From positions 4,278,001-4,342,000 of the forward strand of contig NZ_AP022593.1 of the NCBI RefSeq assembly GCF_010731815.2: a stretch of DNA of 64,000 nucleotides. Reading direction: 5' to 3'. The translations under genes and the position numbers were made by a program. Positions 47,957 through 56,530 of this stretch are shown piece by piece (position 1 is the stretch's first letter; each line of letters begins with the position of its first letter). The DNA comes from Mycolicibacterium arabiense (lineage in GTDB: Bacteria; Actinomycetota; Actinomycetes; Mycobacteriales; Mycobacteriaceae). A model generated the notes under the pieces. That model did no database searches and was not told the DNA's origin. It saw nothing but the letters and a program-made list of their open reading frames with translations.

Positions 47957-49510
47957 TCACGAGACCAGCGTCGCTCCCTCTGCCACCCGCAGCGCCGTCA
48001 GCCGCCAGGGCCCGCGCGTCGCGAGCAGAGAGTAGAGGCCGAACGCGACGCCGCACCCGATGAACCAGCTGTACTGCGCCGCACCGGCCATGCCGAAGAC
48101 CACGCCGCCGAGGAGCACGGGCGCCATTGCCAGGACCGCGCCCACCACGGTGGCGACGACGGCCGCCGGGTTGTAACCCTTCGAGTACCAGTAGTTGGCG
48201 GTCTTGCTCATCGTGAAGAGGTCGTCGACGACGATCTTCTGCTTGCGGATGAGGTAGAAGTCCGCGATCAGCACGCCGAAGAGTGGGCCGATGAACGCGC
48301 CGAGGGTCTCCAGCGTGTAGTGGATGACCTCGGGGTTGCCGTACAGGTTCCACGGGGTCAGCAGCACCGAGCCGACGGCGGCGATCATGCCGCCCATGCG
48401 CCAGCTGATGCGCTGCGGGCTGACGTTGGAGAAGTCGAATGCGGGGCTGATGAAGTTGGCGACGATGTTGATGCCGATGGTGGCGATCGTGAACGTCAAG
48501 GCGCCCAGGATGATTGCCGTGACGCTGTCGATCCTCGCAACCGTGGCGACCGGGTCGGTGATGAGTTCACCGAACACCGGGACGGTGGCTGCGGCGGTCA
48601 CCACGACCAGCAGCGAGAACACCAGGAAGTTGACCGGCAGCCCGAGGAAGTTGCCCTTCTTCACCGCCTGGTAGCTCTTGCCGTAGCGGGCGAAGTCGCC
48701 GAAGTTCAGCATCGGGCCGGAGAAGTACGACACCACCAGCGCGATGGCGCCGAGCATGACGACCAGTGTGTTGCCCTGCTTCTCGCCGCCGAGGGAGAGG
48801 CTCACGTGCCAGCCGGACTTCCACAGCAGGTAGCCGCAGAGGATGAACATCACGACGTAGACGGCGGGGCCGCAGAAGTCGATGAACTTGCGGATCGACT
48901 CCATGCCCCGCCAGAACACGGCCGCCTGCAGGATCCACAGCAGCGTGAAGCTGCACCATCCGAGCAGCGAGAGCCCCGTGAAGCCGTATTGCTCGACGTC
49001 GGCGTAGGGCATCAACCCGGGGAACAGCTTGAGTAGGACGATGTCGAGCGCGGCCGAGGCGAGGTAGGTCTGAATGCCGTACCAGGCCACGGCGATCAGA
49101 CCGCGGATGATGGCTGGGATGTTCGCGCCGAGGACGCCGAACGAGCTGCGGCACACCACCGGGTACGGCACGCCGGCCAGTTGGCTCGGCTTCGCGACCA
49201 GGTTGCACAGGAAGTAGACGATGACGATGCCGACGAGCAGGGCGATCAGCACCTGCCAGCTGGCGAGCCCGAGGGCGAACAGGCTGCCCGCGGTCACGTA
49301 CCCGCCGACGCTGTGCACGTCGGACATCCAGAACGCGAAGATGTTGTAGGTCGACCACTTCTGCTCGGCCAGTGGCGCGAGGTCCTCGTTGGTCAGCCGT
49401 GGGTCGTAGTGCTCCTTGATGAGGCCGCCACCCACGGGATGGCCTGCGGCTTCGACGATGTCGCCTGCGCCGACCACGGCGCTCGGCGGGAGGTCCCGGA
49501 TCTCTGTCAT
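47957..49510 (-). CDS. NCS1 family nucleobase/hydantoin-type permease
   Basis: Cation-coupled permease of the nucleobase:cation symporter-1 family, 517 residues with about 12 helices. An N-terminal hydrophilic region is followed by NIFAFWMSDVHSVGGYVTAG and GVPYPVVCRSSFGVLGANIPA (the NCS1 signature region). GPMLNFGDFARY and PWNLYGNPEVIHYTLETLGAFIGPLFGVLIADF come later. Substrate may be cytosine, uracil, allantoin, hydantoin or thiamine; it cannot be told from sequence alone. No catabolic enzyme for these lies beside it. ATG at 49510 after AGGAAAC. Confidence 0.88.
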   Translation of the reverse strand: MTEIRDLPPSAVVGAGDIVEAAGHPVGGGLIKEHYDPRLTNEDLAPLAEQKWSTYNIFAFWMSDVHSVGGYVTAGSLFALGLASWQVLIALLVGIVIVYFLCNLVAKPSQLAGVPYPVVCRSSFGVLGANIPAIIRGLIAVAWYGIQTYLASAALDIVLLKLFPGLMPYADVEQYGFTGLSLLGWCSFTLLWILQAAVFWRGMESIRKFIDFCGPAVYVVMFILCGYLLWKSGWHVSLSLGGEKQGNTLVVMLGAIALVVSYFSGPMLNFGDFARYGKSYQAVKKGNFLGLPVNFLVFSLLVVVTAAATVPVFGELITDPVATVARIDSVTAIILGALTFTIATIGINIVANFISPAFDFSNVSPQRISWRMGGMIAAVGSVLLTPWNLYGNPEVIHYTLETLGAFIGPLFGVLIADFYLIRKQKIVVDDLFTMSKTANYWYSKGYNPAAVVATVVGAVLAMAPVLLGGVVFGMAGAAQYSWFIGCGVAFGLYSLLATRGPWRLTALRVAEGATLVS

Positions 49511-49650
49511 GTCGCTGTTTCCTGTCCATCTGGCGGGGCGATGAACGGAACGTAGCCGCGGTGTGTTTCACCGCGATTTCGCCGGAGATATTTTTGGACT
49601 GCCCAAGAGACGAAACCGGCTCGGCCGCCTGCTTCCTCAACATATCACCA

Positions 49651-49661
49651 TTGACATGTCA
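49651..49661. promoter_or_regulatory. TTGACA and palindrome TGACATGTCA in the permease/oxygenase intergenic region
   Basis: The 206-bp region between the divergent permease and carotenoid oxygenase genes holds a perfect 10-bp palindrome TGACATGTCA overlapping a TTGACA -35-like hexamer 61-66 bp upstream of the oxygenase ATG. A -10 is not convincing. Confidence 0.3.
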
Positions 49662-49716
49662 TTAGTGGAGTGTGATGCTCGTGGCGCGATCTCTGTACAG
49701 CCTCAGGAGCCCACAC

Positions 49717-51057
49717 ATGACCGACACCCACGACGGCGTCCAGTCCACGGTCGCCGACGACCAGCCATCGCCCGGCGAGTTCTTCCAGGTCGGCAACTAC
49801 GCGCCCGTCGACGACGAGCTGACCGAGTACGACCTACCCGTCGACGGCGCCATTCCGGCCGACCTCGACGGGTGGTACCTGCGCAACGGCCCCAACCCGC
49901 GGCAGGCCGGCGGGCACTGGTTCACCGGCGACGGCATGATCCACGGCGTCCGCATCGAGGGCGGGCGAGCGAAGTGGTACCGCAACCGGTGGGTGCGCAC
50001 CGACAGCTTCATCGAGGACTTCCCGCTCTACCGCGAGGACGGGACGCGCAACCTGCGCTCCAGTGTCGCGAACACCCACGTCGTGAACCACGCAGGCAAG
50101 ACGCTGGCGCTGGTGGAATCGTCGCTGCCATACGAGATCACCAACGACCTCGAGACTGTCGGCGCCTACGACTTCGGCGGCAAGCTCGTCGACGCCATGA
50201 CCGCGCACCCCAAGATCTGCCCGACGACCGGGGAGCTGCACTTCTTCGGCTACGGCAACATCTTCGAACCGCACGTCACCTACCACCGGGCCGACGCTGA
50301 CGGCGAGCTGACGATCAACCGGCCGCTGGAGGTCAAGGCGCTGACGATGATGCACGACTTCGCGCTGACCGCGAACCACGTCGTGTTCATGGACCTGCCG
50401 ATCGTCTTCAACGCCGAGCGCGCCATGGAGGGCGACATGCCCTTCCGCTGGGACGACGAGTACGGCGCCCGACTCGGCGTGATGCGCCGCGACGATCCGT
50501 TCGGCGAGGTGCGCTGGTTCGAGATCGACCCCTGCTACGTGTTCCACGTCGCCAACGCCCACGACACGCCGGACGGCGGCGGGATCGTGCTGCAGGCCGT
50601 CCGCTACCCCGAATTGTGGCGCAACAACGGCGGATTCGACACCGACGCCGTGCTGTGGTCGTGGACCGTCGACCTGAAATCGGGCCGGGTCAGCGAGCGT
50701 CAGCTCGACGACCGTTCCGTCGAATTCCCGCGCATCGACGATCGGCTCACCGGGCTGCCCGCCCGGTACGCGGTGTCGGTCGGCGACAACGGGTGGGTAC
50801 GCCACGACCTCGGCGACGGCAGTGCCGTGGCACACGACCTCGGTGACGGCGGGCCAGGCGAAGCGGTCTTCGTGCCCGCCGCGGGGTCGGCCGACGAGAC
50901 CCACGGGTACTACCTCGGCTACGTGTACGACCCCGCGCGCAACGGCAGCGACCTCGTGATCCTCGACGCGTCCGACTTCGCAGGTGCGCCGGTCGCCCGT
51001 ATCCAGCTGCCCACCCGGGTGCCGTACGGCTTTCACGGAAACTGGATCTCCAGCTAA
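49717..51057 (+). CDS. Carotenoid oxygenase family protein
   Basis: Non-haem iron dioxygenase that cleaves carotenoid or stilbenoid double bonds, 446 residues, seven-bladed propeller. The four iron-ligand histidine regions are visible: TAHPKICPTTGELHFFGYG, TMMHDFALTANHVVF, YVFHVANAHD and YGFHGNWI at the C-terminus. DGWYLRNGPNPRQAGGHWFTGDGMIHG is a strong family signature. The ATG at 49717 follows AGGAG. Substrate unknown; no carotenoid synthesis genes are in the window. Followed 30 bp later by the antiporter. Confidence 0.9.
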   Translation: MTDTHDGVQSTVADDQPSPGEFFQVGNYAPVDDELTEYDLPVDGAIPADLDGWYLRNGPNPRQAGGHWFTGDGMIHGVRIEGGRAKWYRNRWVRTDSFIEDFPLYREDGTRNLRSSVANTHVVNHAGKTLALVESSLPYEITNDLETVGAYDFGGKLVDAMTAHPKICPTTGELHFFGYGNIFEPHVTYHRADADGELTINRPLEVKALTMMHDFALTANHVVFMDLPIVFNAERAMEGDMPFRWDDEYGARLGVMRRDDPFGEVRWFEIDPCYVFHVANAHDTPDGGGIVLQAVRYPELWRNNGGFDTDAVLWSWTVDLKSGRVSERQLDDRSVEFPRIDDRLTGLPARYAVSVGDNGWVRHDLGDGSAVAHDLGDGGPGEAVFVPAAGSADETHGYYLGYVYDPARNGSDLVILDASDFAGAPVARIQLPTRVPYGFHGNWISS

Positions 51058-51087
51058 CGGGGCGGCCATCGGGTCTATCGTGACCTG

Positions 51088-52236
51088 ATGGCCGGCTTCG
51101 GGTTCCACACGCTGGCCCTGCTGGTGGTCATCGGCATGGTGGGCCCACTGCTCACCGCGGTGCCACGGCTGGCCATACCCGTCATCATCGGCGAGCTGGT
51201 GGCGGGAATGCTCGTCGGCCGCACCGGTTTCGACGTCGTCGACACCACCGATCCGACGTTCAAGCTGCTGGCGGACATCGGCTTCGCGCTGGTCATGTTC
51301 GTCGTCGGAACCCATGTGCCCGTCCGGGACTCGACGCTTCGCGCGGGCGTCGGCAAGGCCGCCCTGCGCGCCGTCGCCGTCGGCGTGGTCGCAGCGGTGC
51401 TCGGGGTGGCGATGGCCTACGTCTTCGGCACCGGCCATGCCCTGCTGTACGCGGTGCTGATGGCATCCTCGTCGGCTGCCGTCGCGCTGCCCATCATCGA
51501 CGCGTTGAAGCTCAACGGGCCCCCCGTGTTGTCGGTCAAGGCGCAGATCGCCATCGCCGACGCCGCGTGCATCGTGGCGCTGCCGTTGGCGATCGCCCCC
51601 GGCCGGGCGCTGCAGGCGGCGTTGGGGGCACTGGCCATCGCGGTGTGCACGGTCGCGATCTTCTTCGTACTGCGACACTTCGAACACAACGGCACTCGCA
51701 AGAAGGTGCGCGAGTACTCGAAGCGCCACGAGCTGGCACTCGAGTTGCGGCTCAGCCTGATCCTGCTCTTCGCCCTGTCGGCCCTGGCCCTGCGCACCCA
51801 CGTATCGGTCATGCTGGCGGGCTTCGCACTCGGGCTCGTCGTGAACGGCATCGGCGAGCCTAAACGGCTGGCGCGGCAACTGCTCGGCATCACCGAGGGC
51901 TTCTTCGGACCGCTGTTCTTCGTCTGGCTGGGCGCCTCGCTGCAGGTGCGCGAACTCGGCGAACATCCGGAGTTCATCGGACTCGGGGTGGCGCTGGGTA
52001 TCGGTGCGGTGATCGCACACGGCACGGGACGTCTACTGGGCCAACCACTTCCGCTGGCGGCGTTGTCCGCAGCGCAGCTCGGCGTACCCGTCGCCGCCGC
52101 CACACTGGGCACCGAGGAGGGCCTGCTCAGCCCCGGTGAGCCGGCGGCACTCATCCTCGGCGCCCTCATCACCATCACCGTCACGTCGGTTGCCGGCAGC
52201 GTGGCCAGGCGCCGTCAGCCCGCTGCCGCCCAGTAG
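51088..52236 (+). CDS. Cation:proton antiporter (CPA2/Kef-type)
   Basis: Membrane antiporter of the Na+/H+ exchanger superfamily, 382 residues with about 12 helices. VIIGELVAGMLVGRTGFDVV, LLADIGFALVMFVVGTHVPV and ASSSAAVALPIIDAL match the core helices. FGPLFFVWLGASLQ is the conserved segment near the C-terminus. There is no cytoplasmic RCK/TrkA-N domain. The ion is not determinable. It follows the carotenoid oxygenase gene closely and may be co-transcribed. Confidence 0.85.
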   Translation: MAGFGFHTLALLVVIGMVGPLLTAVPRLAIPVIIGELVAGMLVGRTGFDVVDTTDPTFKLLADIGFALVMFVVGTHVPVRDSTLRAGVGKAALRAVAVGVVAAVLGVAMAYVFGTGHALLYAVLMASSSAAVALPIIDALKLNGPPVLSVKAQIAIADAACIVALPLAIAPGRALQAALGALAIAVCTVAIFFVLRHFEHNGTRKKVREYSKRHELALELRLSLILLFALSALALRTHVSVMLAGFALGLVVNGIGEPKRLARQLLGITEGFFGPLFFVWLGASLQVRELGEHPEFIGLGVALGIGAVIAHGTGRLLGQPLPLAALSAAQLGVPVAAATLGTEEGLLSPGEPAALILGALITITVTSVAGSVARRRQPAAAQ

Positions 52237-52273
52237 GCGACGGGGCTGACGGCCTACGCCGGCACGACGGCCG

Positions 52274-53962
52274 TCAACGTTCCGCTGGACTCCCGACCGG
52301 ACGCGGTCGATCCGGCCGAGGCGTCCGCGGCCGACGCGCGGCACGGCTGGACTGCTTGCTCAGGGCCGTGGCACCGCGTCCCGGCCGCGACGCCACCGGT
52401 GGGGTCGGTGCCGCTACGGGCCGGTCCGCGTCATCCCCCTGGGTGTTCCGCTTGCGGAACGCCCACGCGACCGCCACCGCGGCGACGAGCACGAGCGTCC
52501 CCGCGATGGTCGCGGTCGGCGCGATGCCCGAGTCGAACGCGACCCGCGCCGACGCCAACAGTCCCTCGCCCTGGGCGGGTGGCAGCTGTGCGGCCACCGA
52601 CACGGCGCCACCGATGCTCTCGCCCGCGTCGGCGCTCTGAGCGGCGGTCAACCCACCTGGCACGTCGACGTTGTTGCGATAGAACGCCGTGAAGATCGTG
52701 CCGAGCGTCGCCGTGCCAACGACGGCACCCAACTCGTAGGCGGTCTCCGAGACACCCGAGGCCGCACCGGACTTGTCGGCGGGCACCGACGACACGATGG
52801 TGTCGTTGGTGATCGTCTGCGAGATGCCCACGCCGAGTTCGAGCACGATGAACGACACCACTACCGCGGCGACGGTCAGGTCGTGGCGGAACAGCAGGAT
52901 CATCCAGAAGCCCACCGACACCAGCACGAGGCCGACGATGGTCAGCGTGTGCGGCGCGAACCAGCGGACGAACCGCACCACCGAGATGCCGGCGATCATC
53001 GACAGCACCGCACCCGGCAGCGTCATCAGACCAGCCGCAAGCGGGCTCAGTCCGAGCACCAACTGCAGGTGCTGGGAGATGAAGAAGATGAACCCGATCA
53101 GGCCGACGATCGACAGGAAGTTCGCGAGCACCGACGACGCGAACGGGGCGTAGCCGAACAGCTTGATGTCGAGCATCGGTGTGGCGCTGCGGTTCTGGCG
53201 ACGGACGAACACCAATGCCGACACCGCGGTGAGGCTGAGCGCGGCGGCGATCGGCCACGACAACCCGTCGTGCGCACCGGTCTTCACCGCCCACACCAGC
53301 GGGAGCATGGTGGTCAGCGACAGCACGACGCTGATCGGATCGAGCGGGCCCGGGTTGGGGTCACGCGATTCCGGCACCAGCCGCGGCGCCAGGATCAGCA
53401 GCGGCAGCAGGATCGGCACCGCCACCAGGAACACTGCGCCCCAGTGGAAGTGCTCGAGCAGCGCGCCGCCGACGATCGGTCCCAGCGCGGATCCCGCGGT
53501 GAAGAACGAAGCCCAGATCGCGATGGCGAGCCGGCGAGCGTTGGCGTCGGCGAAGATGTTGCGGATCAACGACAGCGTCGACGGCATCAGCATGGCGCCG
53601 AAGAAGCCGAGCACCGCACGGGCCGCGACCAGTGCGCCCGCGCTCGGCGCGAACGCCGCCACCGCGGACACGACCGCGAAGCCCGCGGCACCGATCATCA
53701 GCAGCCGGCGGCGGCCGATCCGGTCGCCCAGGCTGCCCATCGCGATCAGCAGGGTCGCAAGCACCAGCGAGTAGACGTCGACGATCCACAACTGCGTGGT
53801 CGCCGACGGGCGGAACTCCTGGGCGATGCTCGGCAGCGCGAACGCCAAGATGGTGTTGTCCACCGCGATGAGCAGCACGGGTAGGAGCAGCACCGTCAGT
53901 GCTGCCCACGCGCGTCGCGGGGTGGGGACGGACGCCGTCACGGCGTCTGACCGGGAAGACAT
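52274..53962 (-). CDS. lfrA: MFS multidrug efflux pump LfrA
   Basis: Proton-driven drug exporter of the DHA2 (14-helix) family, 562 residues. Its sequence closely follows LfrA of M. smegmatis as I recall it: PSATTQLWIVDVYSLVLA, GRRRLLMIGAAGFAVVSA, MLMPSTLSLIRNIF, EHFHWGAVFLVAVPILLPLL, LVPESRDPNPGP. LfrA exports fluoroquinolones, ethidium and acriflavine at low level. A C-terminal basic, Pro/Arg-rich tail of about 50 residues (GRGATALSKQSSRAARRPR and on) exceeds the ~504-residue reference. The ATG at 53962 follows AGGAG. It lies 32 bp after lfrR and is co-transcribed. Confidence 0.9.
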   Translation of the reverse strand: MSSRSDAVTASVPTPRRAWAALTVLLLPVLLIAVDNTILAFALPSIAQEFRPSATTQLWIVDVYSLVLATLLIAMGSLGDRIGRRRLLMIGAAGFAVVSAVAAFAPSAGALVAARAVLGFFGAMLMPSTLSLIRNIFADANARRLAIAIWASFFTAGSALGPIVGGALLEHFHWGAVFLVAVPILLPLLILAPRLVPESRDPNPGPLDPISVVLSLTTMLPLVWAVKTGAHDGLSWPIAAALSLTAVSALVFVRRQNRSATPMLDIKLFGYAPFASSVLANFLSIVGLIGFIFFISQHLQLVLGLSPLAAGLMTLPGAVLSMIAGISVVRFVRWFAPHTLTIVGLVLVSVGFWMILLFRHDLTVAAVVVSFIVLELGVGISQTITNDTIVSSVPADKSGAASGVSETAYELGAVVGTATLGTIFTAFYRNNVDVPGGLTAAQSADAGESIGGAVSVAAQLPPAQGEGLLASARVAFDSGIAPTATIAGTLVLVAAVAVAWAFRKRNTQGDDADRPVAAPTPPVASRPGRGATALSKQSSRAARRPRTPRPDRPRPVGSPAER

Positions 53963-53994
53963 TGTCGCTCCTGGTGAGGTTGGGTCGAGCTTGG

Positions 53995-54561
53995 TCAGTC
54001 GGAGTTGATGGTGCCGTGGACGAGGCTCGCCATGATGGCGTCGACCACCTGCACCCGCGGGGTGCCCTTGGCGACGGCCTCGTAGCCGGCGTTGAGCAGC
54101 GCCCAGAAGACGAGGCGGGGCCAGCAGGGCGGCCCGGCGGTGCCGTCGGTCGCCACCCGGTCGAGCACTTCGACTATCGCCTCGTCGCCGGTGTCGAGGA
54201 TCGCAGCCAGCTCCTTGTCGGCCTGCAGGCTCGGCTCGGCGTAGACGAACGGCACGATCGGGCCCAGGTCGAGCTGGCTCTCCACCACGCGTCGCAGCGC
54301 CTCGAGCGGCGGCCCGCAGTCGGGTTCCGCACGGGCGATCGCGGCGTTGCTCAGGCCGTGGACGTGCAGCGCGAGCGCCTTGAGCAGCTCCGAGCGTTCC
54401 GGGAAGTAGCGGTGCAGTGTGCTGCGACCCACCTCGGCGGCCGACGCGATGTCGGCCAACGACGCGGTGCCATTGTCGGCGAGCACGACCATGGCGGCCT
54501 CGAGGATCGCCCGGCGCGTCCGCGAGCGCGGACCACCTTCGTTCGACGGGAGTGCAACCAT
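53995..54561 (-). CDS. lfrR: TetR family repressor LfrR
   Basis: Repressor of lfrA, 188 residues. The HTH is SRTRRAILEAAMVVLADNGT with ADIASAAEVGRSTLHRYFPE. The ligand domain (HGLSNAAIARAEP, LRRVVESQLDLGPIVPFVYAEPS, VFWALLNAGYEA) aligns with M. smegmatis LfrR, which is released by dyes and some quinolones. It is upstream of lfrA in one operon, the same order as in M. smegmatis. The ATG at 54561 is close to a TAGATT -10-like hexamer, so the leader is short. Confidence 0.9.
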   Translation of the reverse strand: MVALPSNEGGPRSRTRRAILEAAMVVLADNGTASLADIASAAEVGRSTLHRYFPERSELLKALALHVHGLSNAAIARAEPDCGPPLEALRRVVESQLDLGPIVPFVYAEPSLQADKELAAILDTGDEAIVEVLDRVATDGTAGPPCWPRLVFWALLNAGYEAVAKGTPRVQVVDAIMASLVHGTINSD

Positions 54562-54589
54562 GACGCCAAATCTAGCACAGCTGGTCCAT

Positions 54590-54611
54590 AGTGGGACAGT
54601 GATGTCCCACT
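54590..54611. promoter_or_regulatory. Candidate LfrR operator
   Basis: Perfect inverted repeat AGTGGGACA-GTGA-TGTCCCACT, 29-50 bp upstream of lfrR, overlapping the expected -35 region of its promoter (TAGATT lies 8 bp before the ATG). Size and symmetry suit a TetR dimer. Confidence 0.65.
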
Positions 54612-54614
54612 GGC

Positions 54615-55496
54615 TCACTCCGGCGGGGCGAAACCGCCGGGCGCCTGGGGCTGCGGCTGCGGCTGAGGTGCGGCCGGCGGCGGACTCCAATGCTGCGGCG
54701 GCGGCCCGTACCCGGGCGGCGGAGGGCCGACGGGCGGGGACTGCTGCGCGGCCGACTGCATCCGCGCCAGCTCGCGACGGTGACGTTCGGCCAGTACCGC
54801 GGCCAGTACCAGCTGCGGTGGGGCACCTGGCGGGGGCGGCGGCGACACCTGGGCGACGACCTCGGTGGCGATCCGGTACGCCATCTCGTCCCGGAACCGG
54901 GGGTCCAATTGCGGTGCGCGGGAGAGGAACTGGCGTGCCCGCTCGGCGCGGTCCGACGAAAGGCCGGAGAGCTGCAGCGACGCCGCCCACCACGCCAGCT
55001 GCGGCGGCATCGGCGGGGGAGGACTCATCCGGGGCGCGCGTTCGCTGATCACCATCGTGCCCGCGAACACGTCGCCGAGGCGCTTGCCCTTCGCCGAGGC
55101 CATGCTGCAGATCACCGCGGGGCCGCCGGCCAGCATCCAGATCTCGACGAAACCGGCCAGCGCGCGGAACAGCGCCTGCCGGAACCGCTCGGGACCGCCG
55201 TCGTCGGAGACCACGCGCAGACCCATGGCGATCTTGCCCAGCGAGCGACCGCGGGTCGCCGTCTCGAAGATCACCGGATACCCGACCATCGCCAGCACGG
55301 TGAAGATGATGAGCACCGCCGCCGAGAACGCCGGGTCGAGGTCGGCCAGCGTGAACGCCCACAGGACGATGCCGATCACGTACGCGACGAACACCACGGT
55401 GACGTCGATGAACGCCGACAGCGCACGCACCGGCAGCTGCGCCACCTGGACGTCGAGCACCACCGCGTCGCCGGTCACCATCGGCTGCGCCACCAT
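54615..55496 (-). CDS. RDD family membrane protein
   Basis: A 293-residue protein with an RDD domain (three to four membrane helices: LSAFIDVTVVFVAYVIGIVL, AAVLIIFTVLAMVGYPVIF, and AGFVEIWMLAGGPAVICSM) with the conserved Arg/Asp-type residues. A cytoplasmic helical region and a Pro/Gln-rich tail follow (PPPGYGPPPQHW and on). By position it is the Rv3695 orthologue and belongs to the neighbouring MoxR/DUF58/SpoIIM block. ATG at 55496; a GTG at 55523 would add nine residues. Divergent from the SpoIIM gene with overlapping promoter regions. Confidence 0.82.
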   Translation of the reverse strand: MVAQPMVTGDAVVLDVQVAQLPVRALSAFIDVTVVFVAYVIGIVLWAFTLADLDPAFSAAVLIIFTVLAMVGYPVIFETATRGRSLGKIAMGLRVVSDDGGPERFRQALFRALAGFVEIWMLAGGPAVICSMASAKGKRLGDVFAGTMVISERAPRMSPPPPMPPQLAWWAASLQLSGLSSDRAERARQFLSRAPQLDPRFRDEMAYRIATEVVAQVSPPPPPGAPPQLVLAAVLAERHRRELARMQSAAQQSPPVGPPPPGYGPPPQHWSPPPAAPQPQPQPQAPGGFAPPE

Positions 55497-55537
55497 GATG
55501 ACCCACGCTACTAGGTCGCGCACGTAGGATTTTTCAC

Positions 55538-56530
55538 GTGGATGTCGACGCGTTCGTGCTCGCTCACCGCGCGACGTGGGACCGCCTCGAGCACCTCGTG
55601 AAGCGGCGCCGGCGACTCACCGGCGACGAGGTCGACGAGCTGGTCGACCTGTACCAGCGGGTGTCGACCCATCTGTCGATGGTGCGGTCGGCGTCGGCCG
55701 ATCCGGTCATCGTCGGGCGGCTCTCCGGTCTGGTTGCGCGGGCCAGGTCGGCCGTCACCGGGGCGCACGCGCCGCTGTGGAGCGAGTTCACCCGGTTCTG
55801 GACGGTGTCGTTCCCCCTCGTCGCCTATCAGACGTGGCGGTGGTGGCTGTCCACGGCGGTCGTGTTCTTCGCCGTCGCGGGACTCATCGGCGTCTGGGTG
55901 GCTGGAAACCCCGAGGTGCAGTCGGCGATCGGGACGCCGACGGACATCGCGCGGCTCGTCAACGAGGACTTCGCCTCGTACTACAGCGAGAACCCCGCGG
56001 GGTCGTTCGCGCTACGGGTGTGGATCAACAATTCCTGGGTGGCCGCGCAGTGCATCGCGTTCGCGATCGTGCTGGGCATCCCCATCCCGTACGTGCTGTT
56101 CCAAAACGCCGCCAACCTCGGCGTCACCGGCGGGCTGATGTTCAACGCCGACAAGGGCGACCTCTTCCTCGGCCTGCTCACCCCGCACGGACTGCTCGAG
56201 CTGACGGCGGTGTTCCTGGCTGCTGCGGCAGGCATGCGGCTGGGGTGGTCGGTGGTGGCGCCGGGCGACCGGCCGCGCGGTCAGGTCCTCGCCGAACGTG
56301 GTCGCGCCATGATTCCGGTGGCCGTCGGTCTCGCGGTGGTGCTGCTGGTGTCCGGCCTGATCGAGGCGCTCGTCACGCCGTCACCGTTCCCGACGTTCGT
56401 GCGGATCGCGATCGGCGTGGCCGCCGAGGTCGCATTCCTGGCCTACGTAATACACTTCGGCCGCAGGGCCGTTCGCGCGGGTGAGACCGGGGACGTCGCC
56501 GACGCGCCCGACGTGGTTCCGACCGGCTAG
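55538..56530 (+). CDS. Stage II sporulation protein M (SpoIIM) family membrane protein
   Basis: A 330-residue integral membrane protein with a helical cytoplasmic N-terminus (about 1-95) and five to six hydrophobic segments. It carries the SpoIIM/DUF95 region LFQNAANLGVTGGLMFNADK and LGLLTPHGLLELTAVFLAAAAGMRLGWS. In non-sporulating actinobacteria it clusters with RDD, DUF58, DUF4129 and MoxR genes in an envelope-related unit of unknown mechanism. GTG at 55538. Its stop overlaps the DUF58 stop by 4 bp. Confidence 0.83.
   Translation: MDVDAFVLAHRATWDRLEHLVKRRRRLTGDEVDELVDLYQRVSTHLSMVRSASADPVIVGRLSGLVARARSAVTGAHAPLWSEFTRFWTVSFPLVAYQTWRWWLSTAVVFFAVAGLIGVWVAGNPEVQSAIGTPTDIARLVNEDFASYYSENPAGSFALRVWINNSWVAAQCIAFAIVLGIPIPYVLFQNAANLGVTGGLMFNADKGDLFLGLLTPHGLLELTAVFLAAAAGMRLGWSVVAPGDRPRGQVLAERGRAMIPVAVGLAVVLLVSGLIEALVTPSPFPTFVRIAIGVAAEVAFLAYVIHFGRRAVRAGETGDVADAPDVVPTG

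Noticed and set aside
52247-52276. TGACGGCC / GGCCGTCA inverted repeat between the antiporter and lfrA
   Set aside because: Arms of 8 bp overlap the lfrA stop codon with a 14-base loop and no T-run; too weak to call a terminator in this GC context.
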